A stretch of DNA of 64,000 nucleotides, from assembly GCA_020137815.1 (NCBI GenBank), contig CM035361.1, forward strand, positions 1,298,524 to 1,362,523, read 5' to 3'. The position numbers and the translations under genes were made by a program. The notes beneath the pieces were generated by a model. The model saw only the letters and a list, made by a program, of their open reading frames with translations, had not been told where the DNA came from and did no database searches. How positions within the stretch are numbered: the stretch's first letter is position 1; every line of letters begins with the position of its first letter. Shown here piece after piece: positions 12,973-48,200 of the stretch. This DNA is from Hormiphora californensis (lineage: Eukaryota > Ctenophora > Tentaculata > Cydippida > Pleurobrachiidae).

Positions 12973-13499
12973 GGCCGAAGGATATAACAGATTTTAGGAA
13001 ATCAGTAAAAAGTTGAGCGTCAGAGGCTTATTAAATTTCTGTAGCTTTCAACATTCGCCAATCCATCATATTTGATGATTTCTTTCTCTCTCACTTTCCC
13101 CACATATCACTATTTCTGTCCCCTTCCCTCTATCTCTCTGTTTCTCAGTTTTTGGATCTGTCATGCCCCCTGGATGTATGGTAAGCAGGTGGTAGATCGA
13201 TCATACCCAACTGAGCTCTCCAGAGTTACTCATCAAAACAGAGTAGGGATCAAAGGTTGCAGCAGAGACAATAGCTTTGTTTTGATAATCAATCAACCCT
13301 TAAATTGAAACCATGATAGATTGAAAACTAAATAAATACATTTGCTACCTTTTTACCACCTAGGTGCCTAGCAGCACATGGCCCTGCTTTGATTCTCAGA
13401 TCCCGCTTTAATTCTCAGATCATTCATCTAGCTCTTGTAGTCTTGTTAATGTTTGTGTTGTTTGTATGGGGTAACAATTTTTTAATTACCTTAATTAAC

Positions 13500-13975
13500 C
13501 TTTTTTCTTTTTCTCTCTTCCCTTTTTTCCCCTTTTTTCTCGCTCTTCTCTCTCTCTCTCCCCTCCCTTTTCTCTCCTCTCTCTCTCTCCTTTTCTTTTC
13601 TCTCTCCCTCTCTTCCCCTCTCAGTCTCACGGCCCTTTTTAGTATAAAGACCGTGCTTCTTTGTACACTCATCAGATAAAATCTAGCGTTAGGGAAAAAA
13701 TCACTTTTTGTCCATTTACAGATGGGATGAGGGAAGATGGGGGAAAGGAGAGAGAGAAAAGAGAAGGAGATAGAAAGAGGAAAAAGAGAAGAGGAGAGAG
13801 AGAGGAAAAAAGGGGGAAAAGGGAAAATAAGGAAAATAGTTTTGGGGGCCCCGGGGGGGAAAAAAAAAAAAAAGGGGGGGGGGAAAATTTTTTTTTTTTT
13901 TTTTTTTTTTTTTCCCCCCTTTTTTATTTTTTTTTTTTTTTTTTTTTTAAAAAAAAGGGGAAAAAATAGAGGGAG
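13500..13975. repeat. CT/GA tracts and long homopolymer runs
   Basis: CT-rich at 13500-13620, GA-rich at 13735-13825, then uninterrupted runs of A, G, T, C and T to about 13960. The homopolymer pattern is like that at 6425-6560 and probably marks unreliable consensus. Nothing coding. Confidence 0.8.
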
Positions 13976-14130
13976 ATCATAGAGCGAGCAAAATAAAAAT
14001 ACAAAACACATAATTTTGACTCTCATGCAGTTATAGTTTTCAAATCCCAATCTCCCAAAGTGATATGTTCGAACTTGTATTACTTTTCAAATCTAGCTGA
14101 TGGACTTTCTTTCACACTTCTCTATAGCTA

Positions 14131-14438
14131 TCTCTATTATAATTTGGAGATGTCGCGTGATGGTCGTTCGTTCAGCGGTATCTAAGCGACAGTCTGCTCC
14201 TTCATAAAACACTTCAATGTGCCCAAAGCTGTAAAGCTGTTATTCACACTTTCTGAAGTTCCAGTGGAGGTTTATTAATATTTCGAATGACTTTCAACAA
14301 GCCAGTCTCCATAGTTACCAATTCAGTTGCCATGGCAACCGTGTTATTGATGTGGAAAGGGGCGAAATGAACCACCCGGCGAAGCCGGGTGGGTTATCAA
14401 AAAGCCCTTACTTGAGGCGCACCCAATGGGTGCGCTAG
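14131..14438 (+). mobile_element. Short non-autonomous Helitron, copy 1
   Basis: The 308-bp element starts with TC (TCTCTATTATAATTTGGAG) directly after an A and ends with the hairpin gcgcaccca/tgggtgcgc followed by CTAG and a host T. These are the Helitron hallmarks: 5' TC, 3' hairpin plus CTRR, insertion between A and T, and no target duplication or terminal inverted repeats. A second hairpin, cccggcgaagccggg, precedes the terminal one. The same element lies at 34941-35252. It has no Rep/helicase coding capacity. Confidence 0.85.
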
Positions 14439-14971
14439 TTTCTTATAATTATAAATTCTTGGGCATTCTTTTAATGGTCCCCTCTCCTCGTAGAAGCGTG
14501 TGATAGAACCTAGAGCTATTTTAGCTATATTATATTGATATTATACTTATAGTATAGTGGAGCTATATATTGTGGCACCTATATTGAGCAAGGATCCCAC
14601 ACTCGACTATCAGCCCCCATTCTCTCTCCCTCTCCCTCTACTACCAGTTATATAACATAGATTTGACAGGCATTGAGAGAGGAGGAAAGTGATAGAGAGG
14701 GGGTGGGGATAGAAGTTTAGGCAGATAGAGACACAATTGGGGGAGGAGAACTGTTACTTTCGTTACGATTATTGCTTTACATTTATCCATCTATCTGATA
14801 TTTTAGTCCTATTTTCCTAATTTATTTCCTAGTACCAACATAACTCGTGTTTTTCTTGTTTATTCTAGTCTTAGTGTTTATCAGATATTCTAGTCATAGC
14901 TTATCACAGCTGCCGACAAATACACTTTTTATTAGTTTTGTTGGTGCAATCACCCTCTCCCTCTACAACAG

Positions 14972-36661
<21,690 letters not shown>

Positions 36662-37194
36662 AAGCCAAGTTTTTGTGAGACTATTATATTGAACTAAGTG
36701 TTGGGTGTGATGTGATTATCTGTTGCAATGTGATGGACAATATTTGACCCAAAACAGACAGTTATGAACTTTGTTTGAGAGACTCACTTCAAACAATTTT
36801 GTTTCATGTTCTTTCACGCAAAAAATGTTAATTTATTGTTTCGCTGGTTGAAAATTATTTTGTTGTTTGGTTTTACAAACTATGCTTTCCCAAAATCAGC
36901 TCTTTTTTATTTTTACAACTGCGTAAAAATTCAAAATTCACTTTTTCTGTGGTGTGTGGTGTCATGAGTTATATCATGGGGGTCATGAGGGTATGACTGC
37001 ATGTAGTTGATCTCAATAAGTGAGATAGAGCTGAGAGAGAGGCAGCTCTGAGAGAGAGGCAATCTAGCGAAGGGGGGCACTTATATATTAGTATTTAATT
37101 TGCTTATTAAACCACGGGATGCGAGAAATGTAGCCAATAAAAAAGAAGAGAAAGATAAGTATTAGATTGAGAGAGGGACAAAAATAAAGAGGGC

Positions 37195-37195
<1 letters not shown>

Positions 37196-37280
<85 letters not shown>

Positions 37281-37290
37281 GGGGTGTGAG
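37196..37290. repeat. (GA)n microsatellite
   Basis: Nearly pure GA for about 80 bp in the 3' flank of the ITPRID-like gene. Confidence 0.95.
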
Positions 37291-37839
37291 AGATAGAGAC
37301 AGCAGCTCCGGCCGGAGTTCATCATTTCAATTATTACACTGCACTCACTACTCAACATGTGTGTTGTGCCTTCTATAGAAACTTTAGCAGTATAACTAGA
37401 ATTGGTAGTGGTAGTACTGTTATGTTGAGTCGCTTGACACTGTTTTAAAATAAAATTAAAGTACGAACAATTCAACTGTTATGGTTGGTGTTCATGTAGT
37501 TTGAATTGCTCTTAATAATTCATAATTCCAATTTGTCTGCGGGTATATGGCCTTATGTTATAGCGTATATGCGGTGCATATGATCACGCGATGTACGTCT
37601 GTTGTAATCATGAGTCAGAAACCCCGCACTCAACTCCTAGTCCTAATCCTACCTATTCCAGCGTGTTTCCACTGTCATGTACCTGATTTTCTCCCAAAAC
37701 ATAAACTTAGACTAAAAATAGTAGTGTGACTTGGCCAGCTCCAGCTTGGGTCTTTCATCCTCCTCTCTCTGTTCCTATTTTCTATCTCTCTCTCTCGTCA
37801 CACTTCTTACCAATTACTCAGCTTTAGGAATTGCCAGAA

Positions 37840-38225
<386 letters not shown>

Positions 38226-39179
38226 CATGTTCATACATTGCGACCTTGTTAAACAGCTAGCTCGTCTACAGACAATGTTATTCTGATTTGCTGCCAAAGA
38301 TCCCGTTTTGTAATCCAATCTTCCAAGCTTCCATGTAGTTCATAGTAACTTGACCGATCCGGGTGATTTAGGAAGTTTGGAACAGCCTAGCTGTCAATCT
38401 GTATATGAAAATTGAAACTGTTATACATGTGCTTATTGATTGGATTGAAGTTGTGGCTCCCTCTAATATATCGCTCTAGAGCCGTTGAAGTTGAAACTAC
38501 TAGTAGGATAAATGCGCCACTAACACTTCGTAGTTAAATTGCTTGAACCACCATGATATGATTTTATGTTGGTTATTTTAAATATTTATATGGCGTGTTA
38601 TGTGTATTTTATACTGGCTGCTGGTTGTTAGGCTTTTAATTGCCATGTAATTGTGTTAAAGCTTAGTGATACGTATAGACAAATAGAGAGAAATAGAGAT
38701 AGATAGAGATAGAGAGGGGGAAAGGAGAGAAGAAGAAAAATGAATAGAGAGAGAAGGAAAGAGTGTATGGGAGACAGAGATTTGTAGAGAGCATTGACAA
38801 GATTTGCCAATTTTTGCCATTTTTGTTTTTCCAGATTAATTAGCTCGTCATTGCAGTATTTCAAAATCCCGGCCTCATAAATATAGAACTTCTGATCTTT
38901 TATGTATTTTATCCAGTCGACTATTGAATCACTGCAAGTTATAGCTTCTTTTATAGTTGTATTATGAATTCCGTTTATTGGGGTGTGTTTTAACAAATGC
39001 AATGAAGAAGTAAAGACTGTCTGCTAGAAAAAGAATACCCTCGTGAAACCTATTGAAATCAGTTATTGATATTCTTTATAAACTACTCTCCATATTCCAT
39101 AAACTATTCTCTATAAACTATGATTGTATTTGTTGTATGCGTTCTATTAATTTGTTTTAGGAAATGAACAGATAACTTG

Positions 39180-39242
39180 ATGATGAGGGGACTGACGATT
39201 CTCTTGGTGGTCTTCCAAACAGTCAATACTCGAGTTGAAAAG
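39180..39242 (+). CDS. Alternative signal-peptide exon A
   Basis: ATG (39180 or 39183) then RGLTILLVVFQTVNTRVEK and a phase-0 donor aag|gtaag. The hydrophobic core and small-residue exit are typical of a signal peptide. It joins in frame to 41259. Confidence 0.55.
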
Positions 39243-42200
39243 GTAAGAATTAGTTTGGTGACATAGACACCTGGCGCGCCAGGTGTCTATGTCACCAAAG
39301 AATTAGTTAACATAAGTAAACCTTAATCTATAAAGCATCTCAATCCCATCCATTTGCAAGTTCTCAAAGTGTTTTGCATCTGGTCTATAAGCTGATGAAA
39401 GATTGGGCGCGGTATCACTATGATTTATCAAAGAGGTACATTAGACGTGTTAAAACATTCCAATAGTTCATTGGAATTCCAATATATAGTTGTTCCAGTG
39501 AATCAAATGTCATGCAAGGGTAGTCTTCCGTATAGTCTTGAATCTCAGCCGAGCTAGTACAAACTTTATTAGTTTTTTTTAGATCAAATATACAATAATC
39601 AAGTTCATGAATATTTTATCCATGTTTCTTGTACAACTTGGTGAAGAGAATTCGAAGAGAAGACTTCTTCTCCAACTAGAAGTGGCTAATTGTTGTTGAC
39701 AAGCACTTAGGACTCACTCATATTACCAAGTTGTTAATTGGCGGGACGTTCCTTTTGTGGAAGAGAGAGATATATCCAAGTTGCTACATTTTGTTTCATC
39801 TAGTACTTTACATAGCCATTTACAATCAATTTTTCAACTTCCATTGAAAGCTATTTTTGAAAGTTGAAATTAATTATGTTGATTGTCGTACTACTATCCT
39901 GTTTGGGTGATTTTGTTCACGGTCGTCTTGATAAGCAGATGAAGGATGGATTCACAAGGGTAAGTGTACCTCAAACCTCGATTAACCTGAGTCTTTAAGG
40001 GAGGGGTTTTGGACGAGGTGAAGTCTATGTCTGAGGAATTTAATATCATTCCGGAAAAGCAAGGTCCGATATATTGAGGCTTGACTGTATCAATTTGGAA
40101 TTAATTAACCCCCGGACACAAGTGAATAGAAAGTTGTTAATTATAATTAACTGTGTTACGAACTGAATGTGAATGTACTATAAAAAAGTTTCTTCAGCTG
40201 TTGATTAAGCTTATTATGACAGTTAAAATTTGGTATCAAGAATTGAGGTCACTTTGCTCTCAAACAAGAGAGTCAATTTGTATTGTGTGATATTTTGACA
40301 TGTTTCACGCTGTGTGATATCCATCTCTGTTTTATTTTCAAGTGTGAGAAAATGATAGGCCTGTTATTCCGAATATTTGATTTACACTTAATGGCAGCCC
40401 TTTGACTGGCTTTATATATGATTGTCGTTTTATGTTATATTTTTGGTATATTCTGTGGAAAATTTAAATAGTAAAAAAATGTAGACATAATTGAGCATTT
40501 CTGGGAGACACTTGCTATGAGATCATTATACTGTTAGAAGAAAGGGCTGGTCTCAGTGACTAGGTTATTAGCTTCGCTCCATGTTGGCTTCATTTTCGTT
40601 ACCAAATTGTTTTCTTCCAACTTAATTAGTTTGTGGCAATTATCACGGGTCAATTGCCGCATGATAATCATGAACACACATACCCTGCCTCAATCTACTA
40701 CTGCTAATTAGAGTGGCTATATGTAGAGTGGATTTGTATGGCGATCATTTCCTAGTTGTATCGGGCTAGGATTGTGTGATTGTAAGAGCTTTTGTTATTG
40801 GAATTTCTAATCCAAGAATTGAAGTTCAATCAGACCTTTGATACCTAGTATAGCGTCCCAGAAGATATGGCAAATATTCAATGCCTGTTGATTGTTTGTT
40901 TGCTTGTCGGACAAGTGATTACTGTGCGAGATAATGACCATGATCACGACTCTGTTATCAATAAGTGGACCTACAATCCAAGTTTTGTACGTGCATATTT
41001 ATCATAGCACTGGCAAGTGCCTCGGGTCCAAAAGGGGTGTGGGCACAGTTTTGTATGTGCATCATATCTCTTTGATCACCCAGAAACCATAAATCGCTTG
41101 TTGAGGGAACCGCATACTCAACAATAAATCACATTTGTATCGACACACAACTATAGAAAAACAGCTAATTTCACTAGGGCGGAACACCTAATATGACCGA
41201 ACCTAAATTCTTAGCCTCATACTTTTTCCAATGATAAACTTACACCCCATTCTTTCAGGGTATTTTCTGTGACTTTTGCAACCTACTCTTGTCGCCGATC
41301 TGCTTTGAACAACGCTGTGATCGGTCCCACTTCTGCTATCTAACCGAAACCGCCAGTGGGTGCGGAAACCCGTACATGCATAAAATCAGAGAATGCAGGT
41401 ATGAAGGAACTTTCGAATACCTTTTATTACAACTTTTGCTATGTTTTTTATGTGCAACTAGGCACTGGATTACTCATAAAATTGTTTTGTTGTTAGTATA
41501 TTAAATTGTGATATAATTTTCAGGTCTTGGCATCAGGGAGATTGTTGTTTTGCGAGGCAGGACTTACATGGTCTTCAATTCAACGCTAGCCAATGCAGAG
41601 TCAAGGTAAAGATCAATCACTATAATAAAGAGACACTATAGAATCACTATAGCGAAACACTATAGAGAATCACTAATATTCACTATAGCGGATTCCTTTT
41701 CCAAGACTTCTTGCAATGTTCCTAATTCCTTGATCATAGTCCGATCAATCTATCCTACTCTGATATCATGATTCCACTATTTCCTAGGTGCCAGAGGTGA
41801 TGTGTCACGAGTGTACTAGGATGGGTGGATGTAAACCGATATCTTGTTCAAATGGAAGTATCTGCTACGCTCATGGGTTAGTTCTGCTTCTATGTATCCT
41901 GTCGGATTGACACATCTGATATGTTGATTTGAAAAACTTTTGGAAACTCCGACATGAATCTTTTGACGGCCTGGGCCTCAGTATATATAATATATGCAAT
42001 AAGGCACTATCAACCCCATGGAGAAATGATATCGTTCTATCAGAAGGCGTTTGCGTCACTTCACCCCGCAGAAACCAACCCATAAACAGGGTGTGAACTG
42101 CATGTCGTGTTTGCTAGTCGCGAGTGCGCTTGCGAGACAAGCAAACACGTCAAGGTTCATTAACAAGCATGCTGCTCAGTCATTTTAGATTTAATACACA

Positions 42201-45200
42201 ATGTAAGGATACCATGTAATAGGTGAGACTCTTGCCGTCACCCTCGTTCAAGTCCCGTGAAAAACGGAGCAGTACACGCAAACTGATGCCCATTTTCCTC
42301 GCGTGACCCCGATTCAGCAGTTTGAGACACCAACTCTTTAGGGGGCCATATCTCAGTAACCAGACAAGATAGGAAAAATCGCCGTCTAATGAGGCGTACA
42401 GTTTTTAATCTAGTTTACCACAGTACCGGCCGTTCACCACCCAGGAGAAGGAACGGGATCTTCATTGCATGCAACCACCCCTTACTAGCTCCGCATTAGC
42501 CAGCATCCTCGTAGAAGAAGAAGAAGATATGTTGATTATTTATTTACGTTAAGGAGTCAAACTTTTTTCTTAGAGATTAGATGTATCAAAATAAATAAGT
42601 TTATGGAATTTAAGTGGAAAAGTTTCTTAGAGATTAAGTGAGTGAAAGTGGAAAAGTTTCTTAGAGATTAGGTGGGTCAAAGTGGGAAAGTTTCTTAGAG
42701 ATTAGGAGGTCAAGGTGTGAAAATTTCTTAGAGATTAGGAGGTCAAAGTGGGAAAGTTTCTTAGAGATAAGGAGGTCAAAAAATGAAAGTTTCTTAGAGA
42801 TAAGGAGGTCAAAGTGGAAAAGTTTCTTAGAGATAAGAAGGTCAAAGTGTGAAAGTTTCTTAGAGATAAGGAGGTCAAAGTGGGAAAGTTTCTTAGAGAT
42901 AAGGAGGTCAAAGAATGAAAGTTTCTTAGAGATAAGGAGGTCAAAGTGGGAAAGTTTCTTAGAGATAAAGAGGTCAAAGTTGAAAAGTTTCTTAGAGATA
43001 AGGAGGTCAAATTGGGAAAGTTTCTTAGAGATAAGGAGGTCAAAGTGTGAAAGTTTCTTAAAGATAAGGAGGTCAAAGTTGAAAAGTTTCTTAGAGATAA
43101 GGAGGTCAAAGTGGGAAAGTTTCTTAGAGATAAGGAGGTCAAAGAATGAAAGTCTCTTAGAGATAAGGAGGTCAAAAAATGAAAGTTTCTTAGAGATAAG
43201 GAGGTCAAAGTGGGAAAATTTCTTAGAGATAAGGAGGTCAAAAAATGAAAGTTTCTTAGAGATAAGGAGGTCAAAAAATGAAAGTTTCTTAGAGATAAGG
43301 AGGTCGAAGTGGAAAAGTTTCTTAGAGATAAGGAGGTCAAAAAATGAAAGTTTCTTAGAGATAAGGAGGTCAAAGTGTGAAAGTTTCTTAGAGATAAGGA
43401 GGTCAAAAAATGAAAGTTTCTTAGAGATAAGGAGGTCAAAGTGTGAAAGTTTCTTAGAGATAAGGCGGTCAAAAAATGAAAGTTTCTTAGAGATAAGGAG
43501 GTCAAAGTGGGACAGTTTCTTAGAGATAAGGAGGTCAAAGAATGAAAGTTTCTTAGAGATAAGGAGGTCAAAGTGGGAAAGTTTCTTAGAGATAAGGAGA
43601 TCAAAGTGGGAAAATTTCGTAGAGATAAGGAGGTCAAAGTGGAAAAGTTTCTTAGAGATAAGGAGGTCAAAGTGGGAAAGTTTCTTAGAGATAAGGAGGT
43701 CGAAGTGGAAAAGTTTCTTAGAGATAAGGAGGTCAAAGTGGGAAAGTTTCTTAGAGATAAGGAGGTCAAAGTGGAAAAGTTTCTTAGAGATAAGGAGGTC
43801 AAAGTGGGAAAGTTTCTTAGAGATAAGGAGGTCAAAAATGAAAGTTTCTTAGAGATAAGGAGGTCAAATTGTGAAAGTTTCTTAGAGATAAGGAGGTCAA
43901 AGAATGAAAGTTTCTTAGAGATAAGGAGGTCAAAGTGGGAAAGTTTCTTGGAGATAAGGAGGTCGAAGTGGAAAAGTTTCTTAGAGATAAGGAGGTCAAA
44001 AAATGAAAGTTTCTTAGAGATAAGGAGGTCAAAGTGGGAAAGTTTCTTAGAGATAAAGAGGTCAAAGTTGAAAAGTTTCTTAGAGATAAGGAGGTCAAAG
44101 TGGGAAAGTTTCTTAGAGATAAGGAGGTCATCAAAGTGTGAAAGTTTCTTAGAGATAAGGAGGTCAAAGAATGAAAGTTTCTTAGAGATAAGCAGGTCAA
44201 AGTGGGAAAGTTTCTCAGAGATAAGGAGATCAAAGTGTGAAAGTTTCTTAGAGATAAGGAGGTCAAAAAATGAAAGTTTCTTAGAGATAAGGAGGTCAAA
44301 GAATGAAAGTTTCTTAGAGATAAGGAGGTCAAAGTGAGAAAGTTTCTTAGAGATAAGGCGGTCAAAAATGAAAGTTTCTTAGAGATAAGGAGGTCAAAGT
44401 GGGAAAGTTTCTTAGAGATAAGGAGGTCAAAGAATGAAAGTTTCTTAGAGATAAGGAAGTCAAAGAATGAAAGTCTCTTAGAGATAAGGAGGTCAAAGTG
44501 GGAAAGTTTCTTAGAGATAAGGAGGTCAAAGTGTGAAAGTTTCTTAGAGATAAGGAGGTCAAAGTGGAAAAGTTTCTTAGAGATAAGGAGGTCAAAGTGG
44601 AAAAGTTTCTTAGAGATAAGGAGGTCAAAGTGGAAAAGTTTCTTAGAGATAAGGAGGTCAAAGTGGAAAAGTTTCTTAGAGATAAGGAGGTCAAAAATGA
44701 AAGTTTCTTAGAGATAAGGAGGTCAAATTGTGAAAGTTTCTTAGAGATAAGGAGGTCAAAGAATGAAAGTTTCTTAGAGATAAGGAGGTCGAAGTGGAAA
44801 AGTTTCTTAGAGATAAGGAGGTCAAAAAATGAAAGTTTCTTAGAGATAAGGAGGTCAAAGTGTGAAAGTTTCTTAGAGATAAGGCGGTCAAAAAATGAAA
44901 GTTTCTTAGAGATAAGGAGGTCAAAGTGGGACAGTTTCTTAGAGATAAGGAGGTCAAAGAATGAAAGTTTCTTAGAGATAAGGAGGTCAAAGTGGGAAAG
45001 TTTCTTAGAGATAAGGAGATCAAAGTGGGAAAATTTCGTAGAGATAAGGAGGTCAAAGTGGAAAAGTTTCTTAGAGATAAGGAGGTCAAAGTGGGAAAGT
45101 TTCTTAGAGATAAGGAGGTCGAAGTGGAAAAGTTTCTTAGAGATAAGGAGGTCAAAGTGGGAAAGTTTCTTAGAGATAAGGAGGTCAAAGTGGAAAAGTT

Positions 45201-48200
45201 TCTTAGAGATAAGGAGGTCAAAGTGGGAAAGTTTCTTAGAGATAAGGAGGTCAAAAAATGAAAGTTTCTTAGAGATAAGGAGGTCGAAGTGGAAAAGTTT
45301 CTTAGAGATAAGGAGGTCAAAAAATGAAAGTTTCTTAGAGATAAGGAGGTCAAAGTGTGAAAGTTTCTTAGAGATAAGGAGGTCAAAGTGGGAAAGTTTC
45401 TTAGAGATAAGGAGGTCAAAAAATGAAAGTTTCTTAGAGATAAGGAGGTCAAAGTGTGAAAGTTTCTTAGAGATAAGGCGGTCAAAAAATGAAAGTTTCT
45501 TAGAGATAAGGAGGTCAAAGTGGGACAGTTTCTTAGAGATAAGGAGGTCAAAGAATGAAAGTTTCTTAGAGATAAGCAGGTCAAAGTGGGAAAGTTTCTT
45601 AGAGATAAGGAGATCAAAGTGGGAAAATTTCGTAGAGATAAGGAGGTCAAAGTGGAAAAGTTTCTTAGAGATAAGGAGGTCAAAGTGGGAAAGTTTCTTA
45701 GAGATAAGGAGGTCGAAGTGGAAAAGTTTCTTAGAGATAAGGAGGTCAAAGTGGGAAAGTTTCTTAGAGATAAGGAGGTCAAAGTGGAAAAGTTTCTTAG
45801 AGATAAGGAGGTCAAAGTGGGAAAGTTTCTTAGAGATAAGGAGGTCAAAAAATGAAAGTTTCTTAGAGATAAGGAGGTCAAATTGTGAAAGTTTCTTAGA
45901 GATAAGGAGGTCAAAGAATGAAAGTTTCTTAGAGATAAGGAGGTCAAAGTGGGAAAGTTTCTTGGAGATAAGGAGGTCGAAGTGGAAAAGTTTCTTAGAG
46001 ATAAGGAGGTCAAAAAATGAAAGTTTCTTAGAGATAAGGAGGTCAAAGTGGGAAAGTTTCTTAGAGATAAAGAGGTCAAAGTTGAAAAGTTTCTTAGAGA
46101 TAAGGAGGTCAAAGTGGGAAAGTTTCTTAGAGATAAGGAGGTCAAAGTGTGAAAGTTTCTTAGAGATAAGGAGGTCAAAGAATGAAAGTTTCTTAGAGAT
46201 AAGCAGGTCAAAGTGGGAAAGTTTCTCAGAGATAAGGAGATCAAAGTGTGAAAGTTTCTTAGAGATAAGGAGGTCAAAAAATGAAAGTTTCTTAGAGATA
46301 AGGAGGTCAAAGAATGAAAGTTTCTTAGAGATAAGGAGGTCAAAGTGAGAAAGTTTCTTAGAGATAAGGCGGTCAAAAAATGAAAGTTTCTTAGAGATAA
46401 GGAGGTCAAAGTGGGAAAGTTTCTTAGAGATAAGGAGGTCAAAGAATGAAAGTTTCTTAGAGATAAGGAAGTCAAAGAATGAAAGTCTCTTAGAGATAAG
46501 GAGGTCAAATTGTGAAAGTTTCTTAGAGATAAGGAGGTCAAAGAATGAAAGTTTCTTAGAGATAAGGAGGTCAAAGTGGGAAAGTTTCTTGGAGATAAGG
46601 AGGTCGAAGTGGAAAAGTTTCTTAGAGATAAGGAGGTCAAAAAATGAAAGTTTCTTAGAGATAAGGAGGTCAAAGTGGGAAAGTTTCTTAGAGATAAAGA
46701 GGTCAAAGTTGAAAAGTTTCTTAGAGATAAGGAGGTCAAAGTGGGAAAGTTTCTTAGAGATAAGGAGGTCAAAGTGTGAAAGTTTCTTAGAGATAAGGAG
46801 GTCAAAGAATGAAAGTTTCTTAGAGATAAGCAGGTCAAAGTGGGAAAGTTTCTCAGAGATAAGGAGATCAAAGTGTGAAAGTTTCTTAGAGATAAGGAGG
46901 TCAAAAAATGAAAGTTTCTTAGAGATAAGGAGGTCAAAGAATGAAAGTTTCTTAGAGATAAGGAGGTCAAAGTGAGAAAGTTTCTTAGAGATAAGGCGGT
47001 CAAAAAATGAAAGTTTCTTAGAGATAAGGAGGTCAAAGTGGGAAAGTTTCTTAGAGATAAGGAGGTCAAAGAATGAAAGTTTCTTAGAGATAAGGAAGTC
47101 AAAGAATGAAAGTCTCTTAGAGATAAGGAGGTCAAAGTGGGAAAGTTTCTTAGAGATAAGGAGGTCAAAGTGTGAAAGTTTCTTAGAGATAAGGAGGTCA
47201 AAGTGGAAAAGTTTCTTAGAGATAAGGAGGTCAAAGTGGAAAAGTTTCTTAGAGATAAGGAGGTCAAAGTGGAAAAGTTTCTTAGAGATAAGGAGGTCGA
47301 AGTGGAAAAGTTTCTTAGAGATAAGGAGGTCAAAGTGGGAAAGTTTCTTAGAGATAAGGAGGTCAAAGTGGAAAAGTTTCTTAGAGATAAGGAGGTCAAA
47401 AAATGAAAGTTTCTTAGAGATAAGGAGGTCAAAGTGGGAAAGTTTCTTAGAGATAAAGAGGTCAAAGTTGAAAAGTTTCTTAGAGATAAGGAGGTCAAAG
47501 TGGGAAAGTTTCTTAGAGATAAGGAGGTCAAAGTGTGAAAGTTTCTTAGAGATAAGGAGGTCAAAGAATGAAAGTTTCTTAGAGATAAGCAGGTCAAAGT
47601 GGGAAAGTTTCTCAGAGATAAGGAGGTCAAAGTGTGAAAGTTTCTTAGAGATAAGGAGGTCAAAAAATGAAAGTTTCTTAGAGATAAGGAGGTCAAAGAA
47701 TGAAAGTTTCTTAGAGATAAGGAGGTCAAAGTGAGAAAGTTTCTTAGAGATAAGGCGGTCAAAAAATGAAAGTTTCTTAGAGATAAGGAGGTCAAAGTGG
47801 GAAAGTTTCTTAGAGATAAGGAGGTCAAAGAATGAAAGTTTCTTAGAGATAAGGAAGTCGAAGAATGAAAGTCTCTTAGAGATAAGGAGGTCAAAGTGGG
47901 AAAGTTTCTTAGAGATAAGGAGGTCAAAGTGTGAAAGTTTCTTAGAGATAAGGAGGTCAAAGTGGAAAAGTTTCTTAGAGATAAGGAGGTCAAAGTGGAA
48001 AAGTTTCTTAGAGATAAGGAGGTCAAAATTGGAAAGTTTCTTAGAGATAAGGAGGTCAAAGTGTGAAAGTTTCTTAGAGATAAGGAGGTCAAAGAATGAA
48101 AGTTTCTTAGAGATAAGCAGGTCAAAGTGGGAAAGTTTCTCAGAGATAAGGAGGTCAAAGTGTGAAAGTTTCTTAGAGATAAGGAGGTCAAAAAATGAAA

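Noticed and set aside
42215-42265. tRNA-like B box (gttcaagtccc)
   Set aside because: No matching A box, acceptor stem or anticodon arm could be folded around it.
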